In this document: positions 1-8,086 of the stretch, piece by piece
How positions within the stretch are numbered: position 1 is the first letter of the stretch
How the letters are laid out: each line of letters opens with the position of its first letter
NCBI GenBank assembly: GCA_025462785.1
Contig: JAOAPG010000430.1
Coordinates: forward strand, 1-24,941
DNA: 24,941 nucleotides
DNA from: Acidobacteriaceae bacterium
Lineage (GTDB): Bacteria; Acidobacteriota; Terriglobia; Terriglobales; Acidobacteriaceae
Direction: 5' to 3'
The notes under the pieces: generated by a model
The model's input: the letters and a program-made list of their open reading frames with translations, nothing else
Told to the model about the DNA's origin: nothing
Databases searched by the model: none
Program-made: the position numbers and the translations under genes

Positions 1-41
1 GGAATGCTGGCTTCCGGCATGTCTGTTCCATAGCGGCGGCG

Positions 42-2168
42 TTAGATGGCACGCGTGAGGCTGAGCGTGTCCATCGCGCGGGTCATGCCTAAGTAACAGA
101 GGCGACGCTCTTCCTCGACATCATCAGGATGAAGGAAAGTTCGCGAATGCGGGAAGAGTCCTTCTACTAGGCCTCCGAGAAGAACTAGCGGGAACTCGAG
201 ACCTTTGGCCGCGTGCAAGGTCATTAACGTAATCTGCGCGGATTGGTCGTAAGCGTCGACGTCACTGACCAACGCTGCATGATCAAGAAACTGATCAAGA
301 GTTTCGCCGCGATCACGGGAGTCCATGGCTGCGTTGACCAGTTCGCGCAGGTTTTCGACTCGGGAGTAGGCCTCAGGAGTGTCTTCTTCTTCGAGCAATT
401 TGATGTAGCCAGTGCGGTCGATGAGGAATTTCAGGATGTCGGAAGTGGTTGGGGTGGTGGCGAATCCTTCGTTTGCGGTTTCCGTTGCTGGCGCGACTTC
501 CTGTTGGGAGGCGGGCTCAGCCGCAGGATCGAAACTGGTGTCTGCTTCGTCATTGGCTGGTTCTTCCTCGGCTGCTTCGGATCCGAAATCGAAGCTGAAG
601 TTATCGGGACTGAAGTCCGTGTCGTCACCGGTCACGGGCGAGACGCCCGCCTCTCCATCGACTGCTTCTGGTTCTTGCTGTTCGCGTGCCGATTGTTCCA
701 TGCGCTCGGCGTAAGTTCCTGCAAGCATGGCGCGTGCATCTTCAATCAGATCTCTGAAGCTCTTCAGCGCGGCTACGGCCCGTTGCGGCAAAAGCTGGCG
801 CTTGATCACTTCGCCAATCGCTCCCCATAAAGACAATCCGGTTTCGAGCGCCACACGTTCCAGCGTCTCTATCGTTGTCTTGCCTATGCCACGAACCGGC
901 GTGTTAATGACCCGCAACATGGAGATCGTGTCTTCCGGGTTATGGATCACTTTCAGATACGAAATCATGTCCTTGATTTCGGCACGCTCGTAAAACGAAA
1001 AGCCGCCGACCACGTTGTACTTCAATTGGTAGCGCCGCATCGCTTCTTCAAACAAGCGGGATTGCGAGTTCGTCCGATAGAGAACCGCGACGCGCGTCTT
1101 CTCGGCTTCTCGCAAATACTTCGAAATGTAGTCGGCTACAAAGAGCGCTTCGTTTTCTCCGTCAGGAGCTTCGTAGTAGCCAATCTGGCTTCCGCCCTGG
1201 CGCGAGGTCCAAAGATTTTTCCCTTTGCGCTGGATATTGTTGGCAACCACAGCTGACGCGGCTTGGAGAATGTTTTGCGTGGAACGATAGTTTTGTTCCA
1301 GCCGAATGATCTTGGCTTCAGGAAAATCTTTTTCGAATTCGAGAATGTTACGAATATCGGCGCCGCGCCAGGAATAGATCGATTGATCTTCGTCGCCAAC
1401 GGCGCAAACGTTGTGACGGGTTCCGGCCAGTAAGCGCATCAGCTCGTATTGCGGCCGGTTCGTATCCTGATACTCATCAACCAGAATGTATTGGAAGCGG
1501 CGGTTGTAGTAGTCGCGAACCTCGGGCACAGCCCTGAGCAGACGCACGGTTTCGAGGAGCAGGTCATCGAAATCGAAGGCGTTTGCTTTGGCTAGTTCTT
1601 TTTTATACTCGGCGTAAATTTGCGCGACCTTCTCAGTCTTGGGATCAGCTGACTGCAGATAAACTTCCTGCGGATCGAGCATGTGATTCTTCGCCCATGA
1701 AATGTGCGAGAGTACGGAGCGCGGCGTAGTCTGCTTATCGTCTATCCCGAGCCGCCGCATGATGGATTTGACCACCTGCTGCTGGTCGTTCTCGTCGTAG
1801 ATCACAAAGCTTTTCGTGTAGCCGATCGGTTTGGCTCCGGGCACGTTAGATGGAATGCGAAGGGCTTCAATGTCGCGACGCAACACTCGAACGCAAAAGG
1901 AGTGGAAAGTCGCGATGGTCGGCTTGGCGATGGAAAGTCCGCCCACGATTTTTTCTACACGGTCCACCATCTCGGCAGCAGCTTTGTTGGTGAAAGTTAC
2001 GGCGAGAATGGACTCGGGCATCACGCCGAGAGCTTCGATGAGGTGAGCAATGCGGTATGTAATGACGCGAGTCTTGCCGCTACCGGCTCCGGCGAGAATC
2101 AGAACAGGCCCGTCGGTAGACACAACAGCCTCACGTTGTTGCGGATTAAGTTGTTCGAGAAAAGACAA
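42..2168 (-). CDS. UvrD/PcrA-type superfamily 1A DNA helicase, C-terminus cut by an in-frame TAA
   Basis: This is an ATP-dependent 3'-5' DNA helicase of the UvrD/PcrA/Rep group, used in excision repair and in clearing proteins from replicating DNA. Seen in the 708-residue product: Walker A AGAGSGKT (26-33), motif Ia TFTNKAA (58-64), Walker B DEYQDT (231-236), motif III GDEDQSIYSWRGA (258-270), motif IV QNYRST, motif V TLHAAKGLEF (about 650-659) and motif VI GMTRA (694-698). An acidic, low-complexity insert of about 80 residues (496-574) precedes motif V and is unusual. The protein stops 10 residues after motif VI, yet the same frame beyond the TAA reads RRRYGTDMPEASI, typical of UvrD C-termini, and runs off the window. 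The helicase core is therefore intact but the C-terminal region that normally follows is lost, unless the stop is a sequence error. The ATG start gives a canonical N-terminus (NPQQREAV). Confidence 0.93.
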   Translation of the reverse strand: MSFLEQLNPQQREAVVSTDGPVLILAGAGSGKTRVITYRIAHLIEALGVMPESILAVTFTNKAAAEMVDRVEKIVGGLSIAKPTIATFHSFCVRVLRRDIEALRIPSNVPGAKPIGYTKSFVIYDENDQQQVVKSIMRRLGIDDKQTTPRSVLSHISWAKNHMLDPQEVYLQSADPKTEKVAQIYAEYKKELAKANAFDFDDLLLETVRLLRAVPEVRDYYNRRFQYILVDEYQDTNRPQYELMRLLAGTRHNVCAVGDEDQSIYSWRGADIRNILEFEKDFPEAKIIRLEQNYRSTQNILQAASAVVANNIQRKGKNLWTSRQGGSQIGYYEAPDGENEALFVADYISKYLREAEKTRVAVLYRTNSQSRLFEEAMRRYQLKYNVVGGFSFYERAEIKDMISYLKVIHNPEDTISMLRVINTPVRGIGKTTIETLERVALETGLSLWGAIGEVIKRQLLPQRAVAALKSFRDLIEDARAMLAGTYAERMEQSAREQQEPEAVDGEAGVSPVTGDDTDFSPDNFSFDFGSEAAEEEPANDEADTSFDPAAEPASQQEVAPATETANEGFATTPTTSDILKFLIDRTGYIKLLEEEDTPEAYSRVENLRELVNAAMDSRDRGETLDQFLDHAALVSDVDAYDQSAQITLMTLHAAKGLEFPLVLLGGLVEGLFPHSRTFLHPDDVEEERRLCYLGMTRAMDTLSLTRAI

Positions 2169-2297
2169 AACTTGGGAACGGCTCCATGAGAAGACTAACT
2201 AGATTTTACAAGGGATTGATGAGGCCGTTTGTGGATTGCAGGTTTCCTCGACTTAAAACTTGCTTTGTTGTTGGTTGTGAGACTAAGAATTAGCTCA

Positions 2298-3540
2298 ATG
2301 TCAATTTTTACAAAGCCCATTTCTCAACTCAGCACCGCTGATTTGAAGGAGTTGTTGGACGAAAAAACAGTCGAGAACTCCCGCTTAGAGTTCAAGCTTG
2401 AAGTTCCGACCAAGGACGAGACCATTAAGAAGCTCTCATCGTTTGCCAATACTTTCGGTGGATTTATGGTCATCGGCGCAAGAGCAGCCAGCGCCGATGG
2501 CCGAATTGAGGACCTGCCCGGAGTTGAAACGCAAGCCGGCTACAAGCAAAACGATAACGCAGTGGTGCTTTGGCGCGGTCAGCCCGCCATTGATCGCCGA
2601 AGTGTCTGATCCTATTCCGGCGCCTGAGAACGATGGGAAGTTCTGTTACGTCATCTATACAGCCGAAAGCGATGTGGCTCCGCATTTCTTGAATGGTAGG
2701 AGGGCGTTTACGTTCGTACCGACGAATTCAGCTCGCGCTTTGAGGCTCGGTTGGCCAACGAGAACGAACTGAGGCATTTATCAGATCGCAGGAGGCTAGT
2801 GCGAGACCGCCGATCTAGCCTACTAGCAAGAGCGAAAAAGAGATTCGGTATGTTCGCTGCTCGAGGTACAGATCGCACTGGCAACAAGACAAAAATGGGG
2901 TCGCTTCTTGAGCTTTGTGGGGTTCCACGCTTTCCCGCGCGACCCATCTGTGAACACGAGAAGCTTAAGCCGCTCATTATCAGCACCGCGGTGGACTGGC
3001 GCGGATTCAACTTTCCCAACGTCCGCGATATCGTTTCGCAACATGAGAGCACGATTGCCCTAAAGGCAACCGAGGACCTTTCGGTATTTGAGGCCAATAT
3101 CTGGGGAATGCTTTTCTACTGCACGCAAATTGAGGGGAATAGCAATGGAACTCCGGGTATTCACCTTTAGCAACTCGTAGGGACAGTGCTCCTCTTCATC
3201 AAACACGCAAGCAAGATGCTTGTAGCGATGGGGTTATTCAAGGACCAATTCTAATTGAGACCACGCTCACTTCTATCGTTACCCTTGGCTCCACGCAGTT
3301 TGGCGATCTTTGGAGTCTCGCCCCGGCTCCCCGCTTGACGATGACGTAGCATTCTCGGTTAATACCACCATCGAGGAGTTCCGGGAAAAGCCCGACCGCA
3401 TTGCAATGGACCTACTCAGGATCATCTTCTTTTCGGTGAACTGGCCTGGGATCGTTGCTAAGCCTCAGGACTTTATTGCGCTGATTCGAAAGGGATACAA
3501 GTACAATTTTTGGAACGACTCGGCCGAGTTAAGCATTTAA
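2298..3540 (+). pseudogene. Decayed AlbA/Schlafen-type ATP-binding protein gene
   Basis: The opening frame from ATG 2298 encodes an AlbA_2 (Schlafen AlbA-like, putative DNA-binding) N-terminus containing ENSRLEFKLEVP and KLSSFANTFGG. Continuous homologous-looking protein can only be followed by switching frame. The lesions I place are a shift near 2580 (before PPLIAEVSDPIPAP), another near 2705 (before VRTDEFSSRFEARLANENE), an in-frame TAG at 3168-3170 (GIHL*QLVGTVLLF), one or two single-base insertions at about 3225-3245 and a shift near 3330. The last piece ends at 3540. With at least five lesions this is a pseudogene and not one sequencing slip. The intact ancestor would be about 410 residues, a size common for AlbA_2-domain proteins in acidobacteria. 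Its function is unknown. It lies directly upstream of, and divergent from, the helicase gene. Confidence 0.8.
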
Positions 3541-3592
3541 ATAACACTGAGGCACTGACGTATTCTGTGTTCAAAATCGCCTAAAGGGAGCT

Positions 3593-4411
3593 TCACAGGA
3601 CGATTTCCATTCCTTCCGCCGCTGCTCTTACCCGCGCGAAGTGATTGCGAGCTTCTTGCACCACTCCATCAATGCACGCGTCGTCGTGCTCGGGATCATG
3701 GTGGTAGAGCACCAATTCTTTCGCACCACTCTCCATGACTACCTTGATCGCCTCCCGCCAGTGACTGTGTCCCCAGCCGCGCCTGCGGGCTTCGTATTCT
3801 TCCGGCAGATATTGGGCGTCATAGATCAGCACATCCGCACCCTCCGCGAGCTTTCTGACATTGGCGTCGAATACTGGGCTGCCGGGCTCGTTATCCGTGG
3901 CGTAGACGAAGATGCCTTCCTTGGTTTCGAGACGAAAACCCAGACATCCCTGGGGATGATTGAGCCACTTGGTCTCAAGCGTTAGGTCGTCGATTTGTAT
4001 GCGGCCTTCGTCCAAATTGTAGAAATCACGGCGGGCCTTCATGTCACGCAAGCCGACGGGGAAGTATGGAGGGGCCATTTGCTCTTGCATGACACGTTGA
4101 ATGGTGCTGGTGCGATTGGAGGAGTGAAATGCAAAACGGTTATCCGGACCGTCGTAAAGGGGCGCGAAAAACGGCATGCCTTGAATATGGTCCCAGTGAA
4201 AATGAGAGACGAAGACGTGGGCAAACATCGGTTTGCCGTTGAATTCACGGCGGAGGTGGTTGCCGAGCACGCGGAATCCGGTGCCGCAATCGAAGATATA
4301 AATCTTTTCGCCAATGCGCACTTCCACGCAGGAAGTATTCCCGCCATAGCGCATGTTCTCGGGCTGAGGAGCCGGTGTGGATCCACGAACTCCCCAAAAT
4401 TTAATTCGCAA
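3593..4411 (-). CDS. MBL-fold metallohydrolase
   Basis: This is a cytoplasmic metallo-beta-lactamase-fold hydrolase, 272 residues from the chosen start. The N-terminus IKFWGVRGSTPAP and the NTSCVEV strand are typical of the subgroup resembling PhnP-like and cyclic-phosphodiesterase-like enzymes. Metal ligands visible are HxHxDH in SHFHWDH (H70, H72, D74, H75), H152 in LNHPQG, D173 in ATDNE or D198 in LIYDAQYL, and H237 in LYHHDPEH, so a di-metal site looks complete. I chose TTG 4411 because homologues start (M)RIKFWGVRGS and a GGAGG (4416-4420) lies 4 bases upstream; an ATG at 4447 would add 12 residues. The substrate cannot be told from sequence. The gene is monocistronic, lying between a pseudogene and the divergent trpE. 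Confidence 0.88.
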   Translation of the reverse strand: MRIKFWGVRGSTPAPQPENMRYGGNTSCVEVRIGEKIYIFDCGTGFRVLGNHLRREFNGKPMFAHVFVSHFHWDHIQGMPFFAPLYDGPDNRFAFHSSNRTSTIQRVMQEQMAPPYFPVGLRDMKARRDFYNLDEGRIQIDDLTLETKWLNHPQGCLGFRLETKEGIFVYATDNEPGSPVFDANVRKLAEGADVLIYDAQYLPEEYEARRRGWGHSHWREAIKVVMESGAKELVLYHHDPEHDDACIDGVVQEARNHFARVRAAAEGMEIVL

Positions 4412-4519
4412 TGTGCCTCCGCACGGGGCAAGCTGGCGATGAAACATCTTCTATCGTGTAATGGAATCAGTCAATTCATTCGCTGGTTACCGTGGCGAAC
4501 GCGCTGGCGCGCATTCCCC

Positions 4520-4525
4520 TATAAT
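4520..4525 (+). promoter_or_regulatory. Probable -10 box of trpE (leaderless or near-leaderless)
   Basis: A perfect TATAAT ends 14 bases before the trpE ATG. Transcription starting about 7 bases downstream would leave a 5' leader of only about 8 bases. I see no Shine-Dalgarno sequence before the ATG. The -35 region is poor at 17-bp spacing. A leader this short leaves no room for a trp attenuator or leader peptide. Confidence 0.45.
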
Positions 4526-4539
4526 GCTGCTTCACACGC

Positions 4540-6033
4540 ATGATTCGACCCGATTACAAAGAATTTGCCCGGCTGGCGCGGGAAGCCACGCTGGTCCCAG
4601 TAGTTAAGTCGGTTACGGCTGATTTACTGACACCCGTGTCGGCATTTCTTGCCATTGCCGAAAAAGAGCCGAACGCGTTTCTGCTTGAGTCGATTGAGCG
4701 CGGCGAGCAGATCGGGCGATATACGTTTCTCGGCGCACGTCCTTATATGACGGTACGAGCCCGCGGGCAGGGAATCGTGCTGCAACGCGGGAAGCGCATT
4801 GAGAAACAGCAGGGCAGCGTTCTACAACTTGCCAAGGAACTGTTGCGAACTCATCGACCTGCGACAATTCCGGGGCTGCCCCCGTTTACGGCGGGAGCTG
4901 TTGGATACTTCGCGTACGATAGCGTGCGCCAGTTTGAAAAAATTGGCGAGCATGCGACTGATGATCTTTCACTTCCCGATTGCGTGCTGATGTTCTTCGA
5001 CCGGCTGCTGGCATTCGATCACCTTCGACATCAGATCCATATTGTTGCCAATGCTGATGTCTCGCGCGAGAGTCCGAAGAAAGCTTACGAACGGGCGCTG
5101 GCCGACATTGCGGTTTTAGAGAAGCAGCTTGCACGCGGACTTCGATCCGTGAATTGGCAGAAAGCCTCTTCCGCGAATGAAGGCCCCGGAAAAAACAAAC
5201 TGAAGATCAATACGGGAACCAGCCATGCGCGGTTTTTGAAATCTGTGGAGCGCGCGAAAGAATACATTGCGGCGGGAGACATCTTTCAAGTGGTGCTCTC
5301 GCAGCGCCTGGACTTTGTTCCCGAAGTCGCCCCGTTCGACATTTATCGCGCGCTAAGGACGGTGAATCCTTCACCGTATTTGTATTTTTTGCGGATGGAA
5401 GACACGCACGTCTTGGGTTCGTCTCCCGAAATGCTGGTACGGGTTACGGGGAAAAAATTGGAGTACCGGCCAATTGCTGGGACGCACCCTCGGGGAGCTG
5501 ATGATGCGGAAGACCGGCGTATTGAACAGCAAATGCTGCACGACGAAAAGGAACGCGCCGAGCACGTCATGCTGGTGGACCTAGGACGCAACGATCTGGG
5601 CCGGGTCAGCGAATACGGCTCTGTAAAAGTGAAAGACCTGATGTATGTCGAACGATACTCGCACGTGATGCATATCGTCTCTGCACTGGAAGGCCAACTC
5701 TGGGAAGGCCTGGACGCCCTCGATGCCTTCGCGGCATGTTTTCCCGCAGGGACGCTGAGTGGTGCACCAAAGGTTCGCGCCATGCAAATTATCGAAGAGC
5801 TCGAACCAGTGCGGCGTGGAATTTACGGAGGGTCGGTGCTCTATGCCGACTTCGCAGGAAATCTCGATTCCTGTATAGCGATTCGCACCATGCTGATGAA
5901 GGGTAAGCAGGCGTATCTCCAAGCAGGTGCGGGAATCGTTGCGGATTCCGATCCAGAGCGGGAGTTTCAAGAGTGCATGAGCAAAGCGGGAGCGGTACTG
6001 AGAGCGGTCGAGACCGCGAGAGGCGGAGTCTGA
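4540..6033 (+). CDS. trpE: Anthranilate synthase component I
   Basis: The product (497 residues) converts chorismate to anthranilate, the first committed step of tryptophan synthesis, using ammonia supplied by the TrpG amidotransferase. The N-terminal domain carries LLES (48-51) followed by ERGEQIGRY, the tryptophan feedback-binding element. The C-terminal chorismate-binding domain shows AGDIFQVVLSQR, SSPEMLVR, the PIAGTHPRG segment, LVDLGRNDLGRV, YSHVMHIVS and PAGTLSGAPK (402-411). The length is normal for TrpE, and the LLES element with the PIAGT stretch favours TrpE over PabB. The first ATG is 14 bases after a TATAAT. The gene is not followed by trpG, which lies 7.2 kb away on the other strand (13248-13823), so the usual trpEG linkage is broken here. 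Confidence 0.95.
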   Translation: MIRPDYKEFARLAREATLVPVVKSVTADLLTPVSAFLAIAEKEPNAFLLESIERGEQIGRYTFLGARPYMTVRARGQGIVLQRGKRIEKQQGSVLQLAKELLRTHRPATIPGLPPFTAGAVGYFAYDSVRQFEKIGEHATDDLSLPDCVLMFFDRLLAFDHLRHQIHIVANADVSRESPKKAYERALADIAVLEKQLARGLRSVNWQKASSANEGPGKNKLKINTGTSHARFLKSVERAKEYIAAGDIFQVVLSQRLDFVPEVAPFDIYRALRTVNPSPYLYFLRMEDTHVLGSSPEMLVRVTGKKLEYRPIAGTHPRGADDAEDRRIEQQMLHDEKERAEHVMLVDLGRNDLGRVSEYGSVKVKDLMYVERYSHVMHIVSALEGQLWEGLDALDAFAACFPAGTLSGAPKVRAMQIIEELEPVRRGIYGGSVLYADFAGNLDSCIAIRTMLMKGKQAYLQAGAGIVADSDPEREFQECMSKAGAVLRAVETARGGV

Positions 6034-6075
6034 TATGGGAGGTTGGAAGTAGGTTACAAAGGTCGGAGCATTGAG

Positions 6076-7306
6076 CTATTGTGGTTTGCTACTGCGGTTC
6101 TTGAGGTCAAGACAACTCTGCACTGCCGACTTTGGGTCCGGCGGCTTAGGGATCTTAAGCAGGGCATGTTCGGCCCCGTTCACAATCTGCTGGTCGGAGT
6201 CCTTCAGCGTCCCAATGGGTGGCGCAGGAAATCCGGGCAGAGTTTCTCTCCGCCGTAGTTCCATCCTGTAATCAACATCCAAAGCGATATCAGCTGGTAT
6301 TTGCTCTACTAGTCTCAAATCTTGCGGGCCGAGATAGAGGAACGCATCAACCAGGTCAGCCATTGGTTTTTGGAGTTCCTTGGAAAAGTCGGTGTGCACG
6401 TTGCAGTCTTTGTCGATCAGCGTCGGAGGCGGAAGAAAATGACCTAAATCAAAACCGCCCAGCCATGTGTCCTTTGCTCGCGCGAGCGACGGAATCGGCC
6501 ATGTGACGAATGGGCTACTGGAGAGAGCCGGCAACTCTGTATCGAAAAAGCCAAGATCGCTAATGACGAACGTGAGGTTTGGATAGTCTTTTTCATAGAT
6601 CGACACAGCGCTTCCATCAGCTCCATGCATGAGATGGAATGCCCCGAAGAGCATCAGAGCGTTGCGATGTTTTGCCAAAACCTCTTTCTCCATCACAGAA
6701 GCGATACTGGCATCCCGATGAACGACTTTCAAAATGTCCTGAAAGCTTTTGACTTGGTCCCAGTCAATGGGAGGATCACCTGCCAACACCCGCAGGCGCT
6801 TTTCCGCAGCGAGCTTTTCATTCATCGCCCGCACGAGAGGGAAAAATTGCTCGAAGAATCCCGACATGCCGCACGAGGGCTGCGTTGTATTTCGCCAGAC
6901 TTTCCGAACCTCCGCAAAAGGCACATCGTTTCCGGCTATGTAACGATCCAAGATGGGCTGGTAGCGAATTACCACACTCGACAGCAATGTCATTCACCTT
7001 GTCGGAAAAACCGGGGTAGCGGATCAGCGAAAAAATGAAATCATCCAGATCTCTCAACCCATGTCCTTGCGGCATAGCGACGACTTCGTATTGGTCGAAG
7101 GCAGCAAGCACTTCGGGCACAGCAGGTCTTGGAGTTGGATTTGAGCCGGTTAGCGTCGCCTGTTGCCGCGTTTTGGCGCGACTTATCACTGGAATGACTG
7201 CGATCAGGAACAGCAACACGGCGCAACATGAGCGAATGATTCGAGACAACCCAAGGCTTTCGGGCCGCGGCTCGCAAGGTGTTCCGCCAATCGTGGGATT
7301 CTCCAT
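6076..7306 (-). pseudogene. Membrane-anchored hypothetical protein, interrupted by one frameshift
   Basis: Two overlapping frames form one protein of about 408 residues. The first (7306 to about 6968) has a membrane or signal segment (CAVLLFLIAVIPVI) and then VVAMPQGHGLRDLDDFI and KVNDIAVECGN. The second continues as RYQPILDRYIAGNDVPFAEVR and runs to 6076. The join is at about 6966-6968, where two bases appear missing (or one extra). Later parts contain GDPPIDW, an FGAFHLMHG stretch and a C-terminal MELRRRE. The overall pattern (a histidine near the start, VEFGN-like and GDPPIDW-like motifs, a later GxxH) recalls the Tiki/ChaN/erythromycin-esterase-like fold group, but I cannot assign a family with confidence. 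One lesion in an otherwise clean sequence suggests a recent mutation or a sequencing error. The gene lies tail-to-tail with trpE. Confidence 0.7.
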
Positions 7307-7379
7307 TTAGAGTGCTCCTGTACTGACTGCCCTACACAAGATCCACAAAGAGACTCAAAATTGTTGGGAATGGCATGAC

Positions 7380-7420
7380 GACGGGTGGCCCACTCAAGCC
7401 CGCTTTTGGCTTGAGGGGGG
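7380..7420 (+). repeat. REP-like palindromic element, copy 1
   Basis: This 41-base element opens with GACGGGTGGCCCA and then forms an imperfect hairpin, CTCAAGCC against GGCTTGAG, around a short loop. It is the inverted copy of the element at 7997-8037; the pair brackets the RAYT transposase gene. A GTGG tetranucleotide at the foot of a hairpin is the usual signature of REPs mobilised by RAYTs. Confidence 0.75.
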
Positions 7421-7471
7421 GATGTTCACACGTCACACACTCAGTCCGGCGAACCGAACTAGATTGTCCTC

Positions 7472-8023
7472 ATGCCAAGGGGACTAACGCGTTTTCACCA
7501 CAGTGGGCAGAGTCATTTTGTCACTTTCTGCCGCTACCGTCGCCGTCGGTTGTTTACCAAGGACGCAAGCCGAGAAATCTTCGAGTCAGCCTTGGAGCGC
7601 GTGCGGCGCAGTTTCAGGCTTCACGTTTATGGGTACGTAGTCATGCCGGAGCATGTTCACCTCCTGCTCAGCGAACCACAACAGGATACGCTGGCCGATG
7701 CGCTGAAGTCGTTGAGGCAAGGAGTATCGCGGCGTTTGATTGGCGATGCGGATCATTTCTGGCAAAAGAGGTACTACGATCTCAACATTCGAAATTATCC
7801 GCAGTTTGTGGAGAAGCTGCGTTACATTCATCGCAATCCGGTGAACGCTGGGTTGTGCAAGCGTCCGGAGGACTGGGAGTGGAGCAGTTTTCGCCACTAC
7901 GCAACTGGCTGTGAGGGACGGGTTGAGATCGAATCGGAGTGGACGGCACGAAAACGCGAACGAGCGGCGGGAAGACTGTGTCCAGCTGTAGAACTGCCCC
8001 ACTCAAGCCAAAACCGGGCTTGA
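7472..8023 (+). CDS. REP-associated tyrosine transposase (RAYT, IS200-like Y1 family)
   Basis: This 183-residue single-strand HUH transposase nicks and moves REP palindromes. The HUH motif is H61-V-H63 in VVMPEHVHLLL, and the catalytic tyrosine is Y101 or Y102 in FWQKRYYDLNI. The family hallmark IHRNPVNAGL (119-128) and the WSSFRHY motif follow. ATG 7472 starts the protein at MPRGLTRFHH, a normal N-terminus; no clear Shine-Dalgarno is seen, as is common for RAYTs. REP-like elements flank the gene in inverted orientation (7380-7420 and 7997-8037). The stop codon (8021-8023) lies inside the right REP, so the last dozen or so residues are encoded next to and within the repeat. All catalytic residues are present, so it may be active. 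It is one of few plus-strand genes in this accessory stretch. Confidence 0.92.
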   Translation: MPRGLTRFHHSGQSHFVTFCRYRRRRLFTKDASREIFESALERVRRSFRLHVYGYVVMPEHVHLLLSEPQQDTLADALKSLRQGVSRRLIGDADHFWQKRYYDLNIRNYPQFVEKLRYIHRNPVNAGLCKRPEDWEWSSFRHYATGCEGRVEIESEWTARKRERAAGRLCPAVELPHSSQNRA

Positions 8024-8037
8024 ATGGGCCACCCGTC
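7870..8037 (+). repeat. Left copy of a ~165-bp direct repeat (RAYT 3' end plus REP)
   Basis: The last ~150 bases of the RAYT gene plus its REP recur in the same orientation at 9119-9285 with roughly 85-90% identity by eye. The two copies bracket the secreted-protein gene at 8087-9019. Confidence 0.75.
7997..8037 (-). repeat. REP-like palindromic element, copy 2, overlapping the RAYT stop codon
   Basis: This 41-base element is the reverse complement of copy 1 with few mismatches, reading GACGGGTGGCCCATTCAAGC on the minus strand. The CCACTCAAGCC and GGCTTGAATGG arms can pair. The RAYT TGA (8021-8023) falls in the second arm. Confidence 0.75.
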
Positions 8038-8086
8038 ATCCCAACCGGAGATCATCGCAAGAGCGGACGGACTGCGGATCGGGTGC

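Noticed and set aside
243..830. 195-codon plus-strand frame opposite the helicase
   Set aside because: It is antisense to the acidic linker and motif regions of the helicase and has no motif of its own; GC-rich codon bias opens shadow frames.
7375..7914. 179-codon frame overlapping the RAYT gene
   Set aside because: Alternative frame of the RAYT gene with no motif; the HUH transposase frame is unambiguous.
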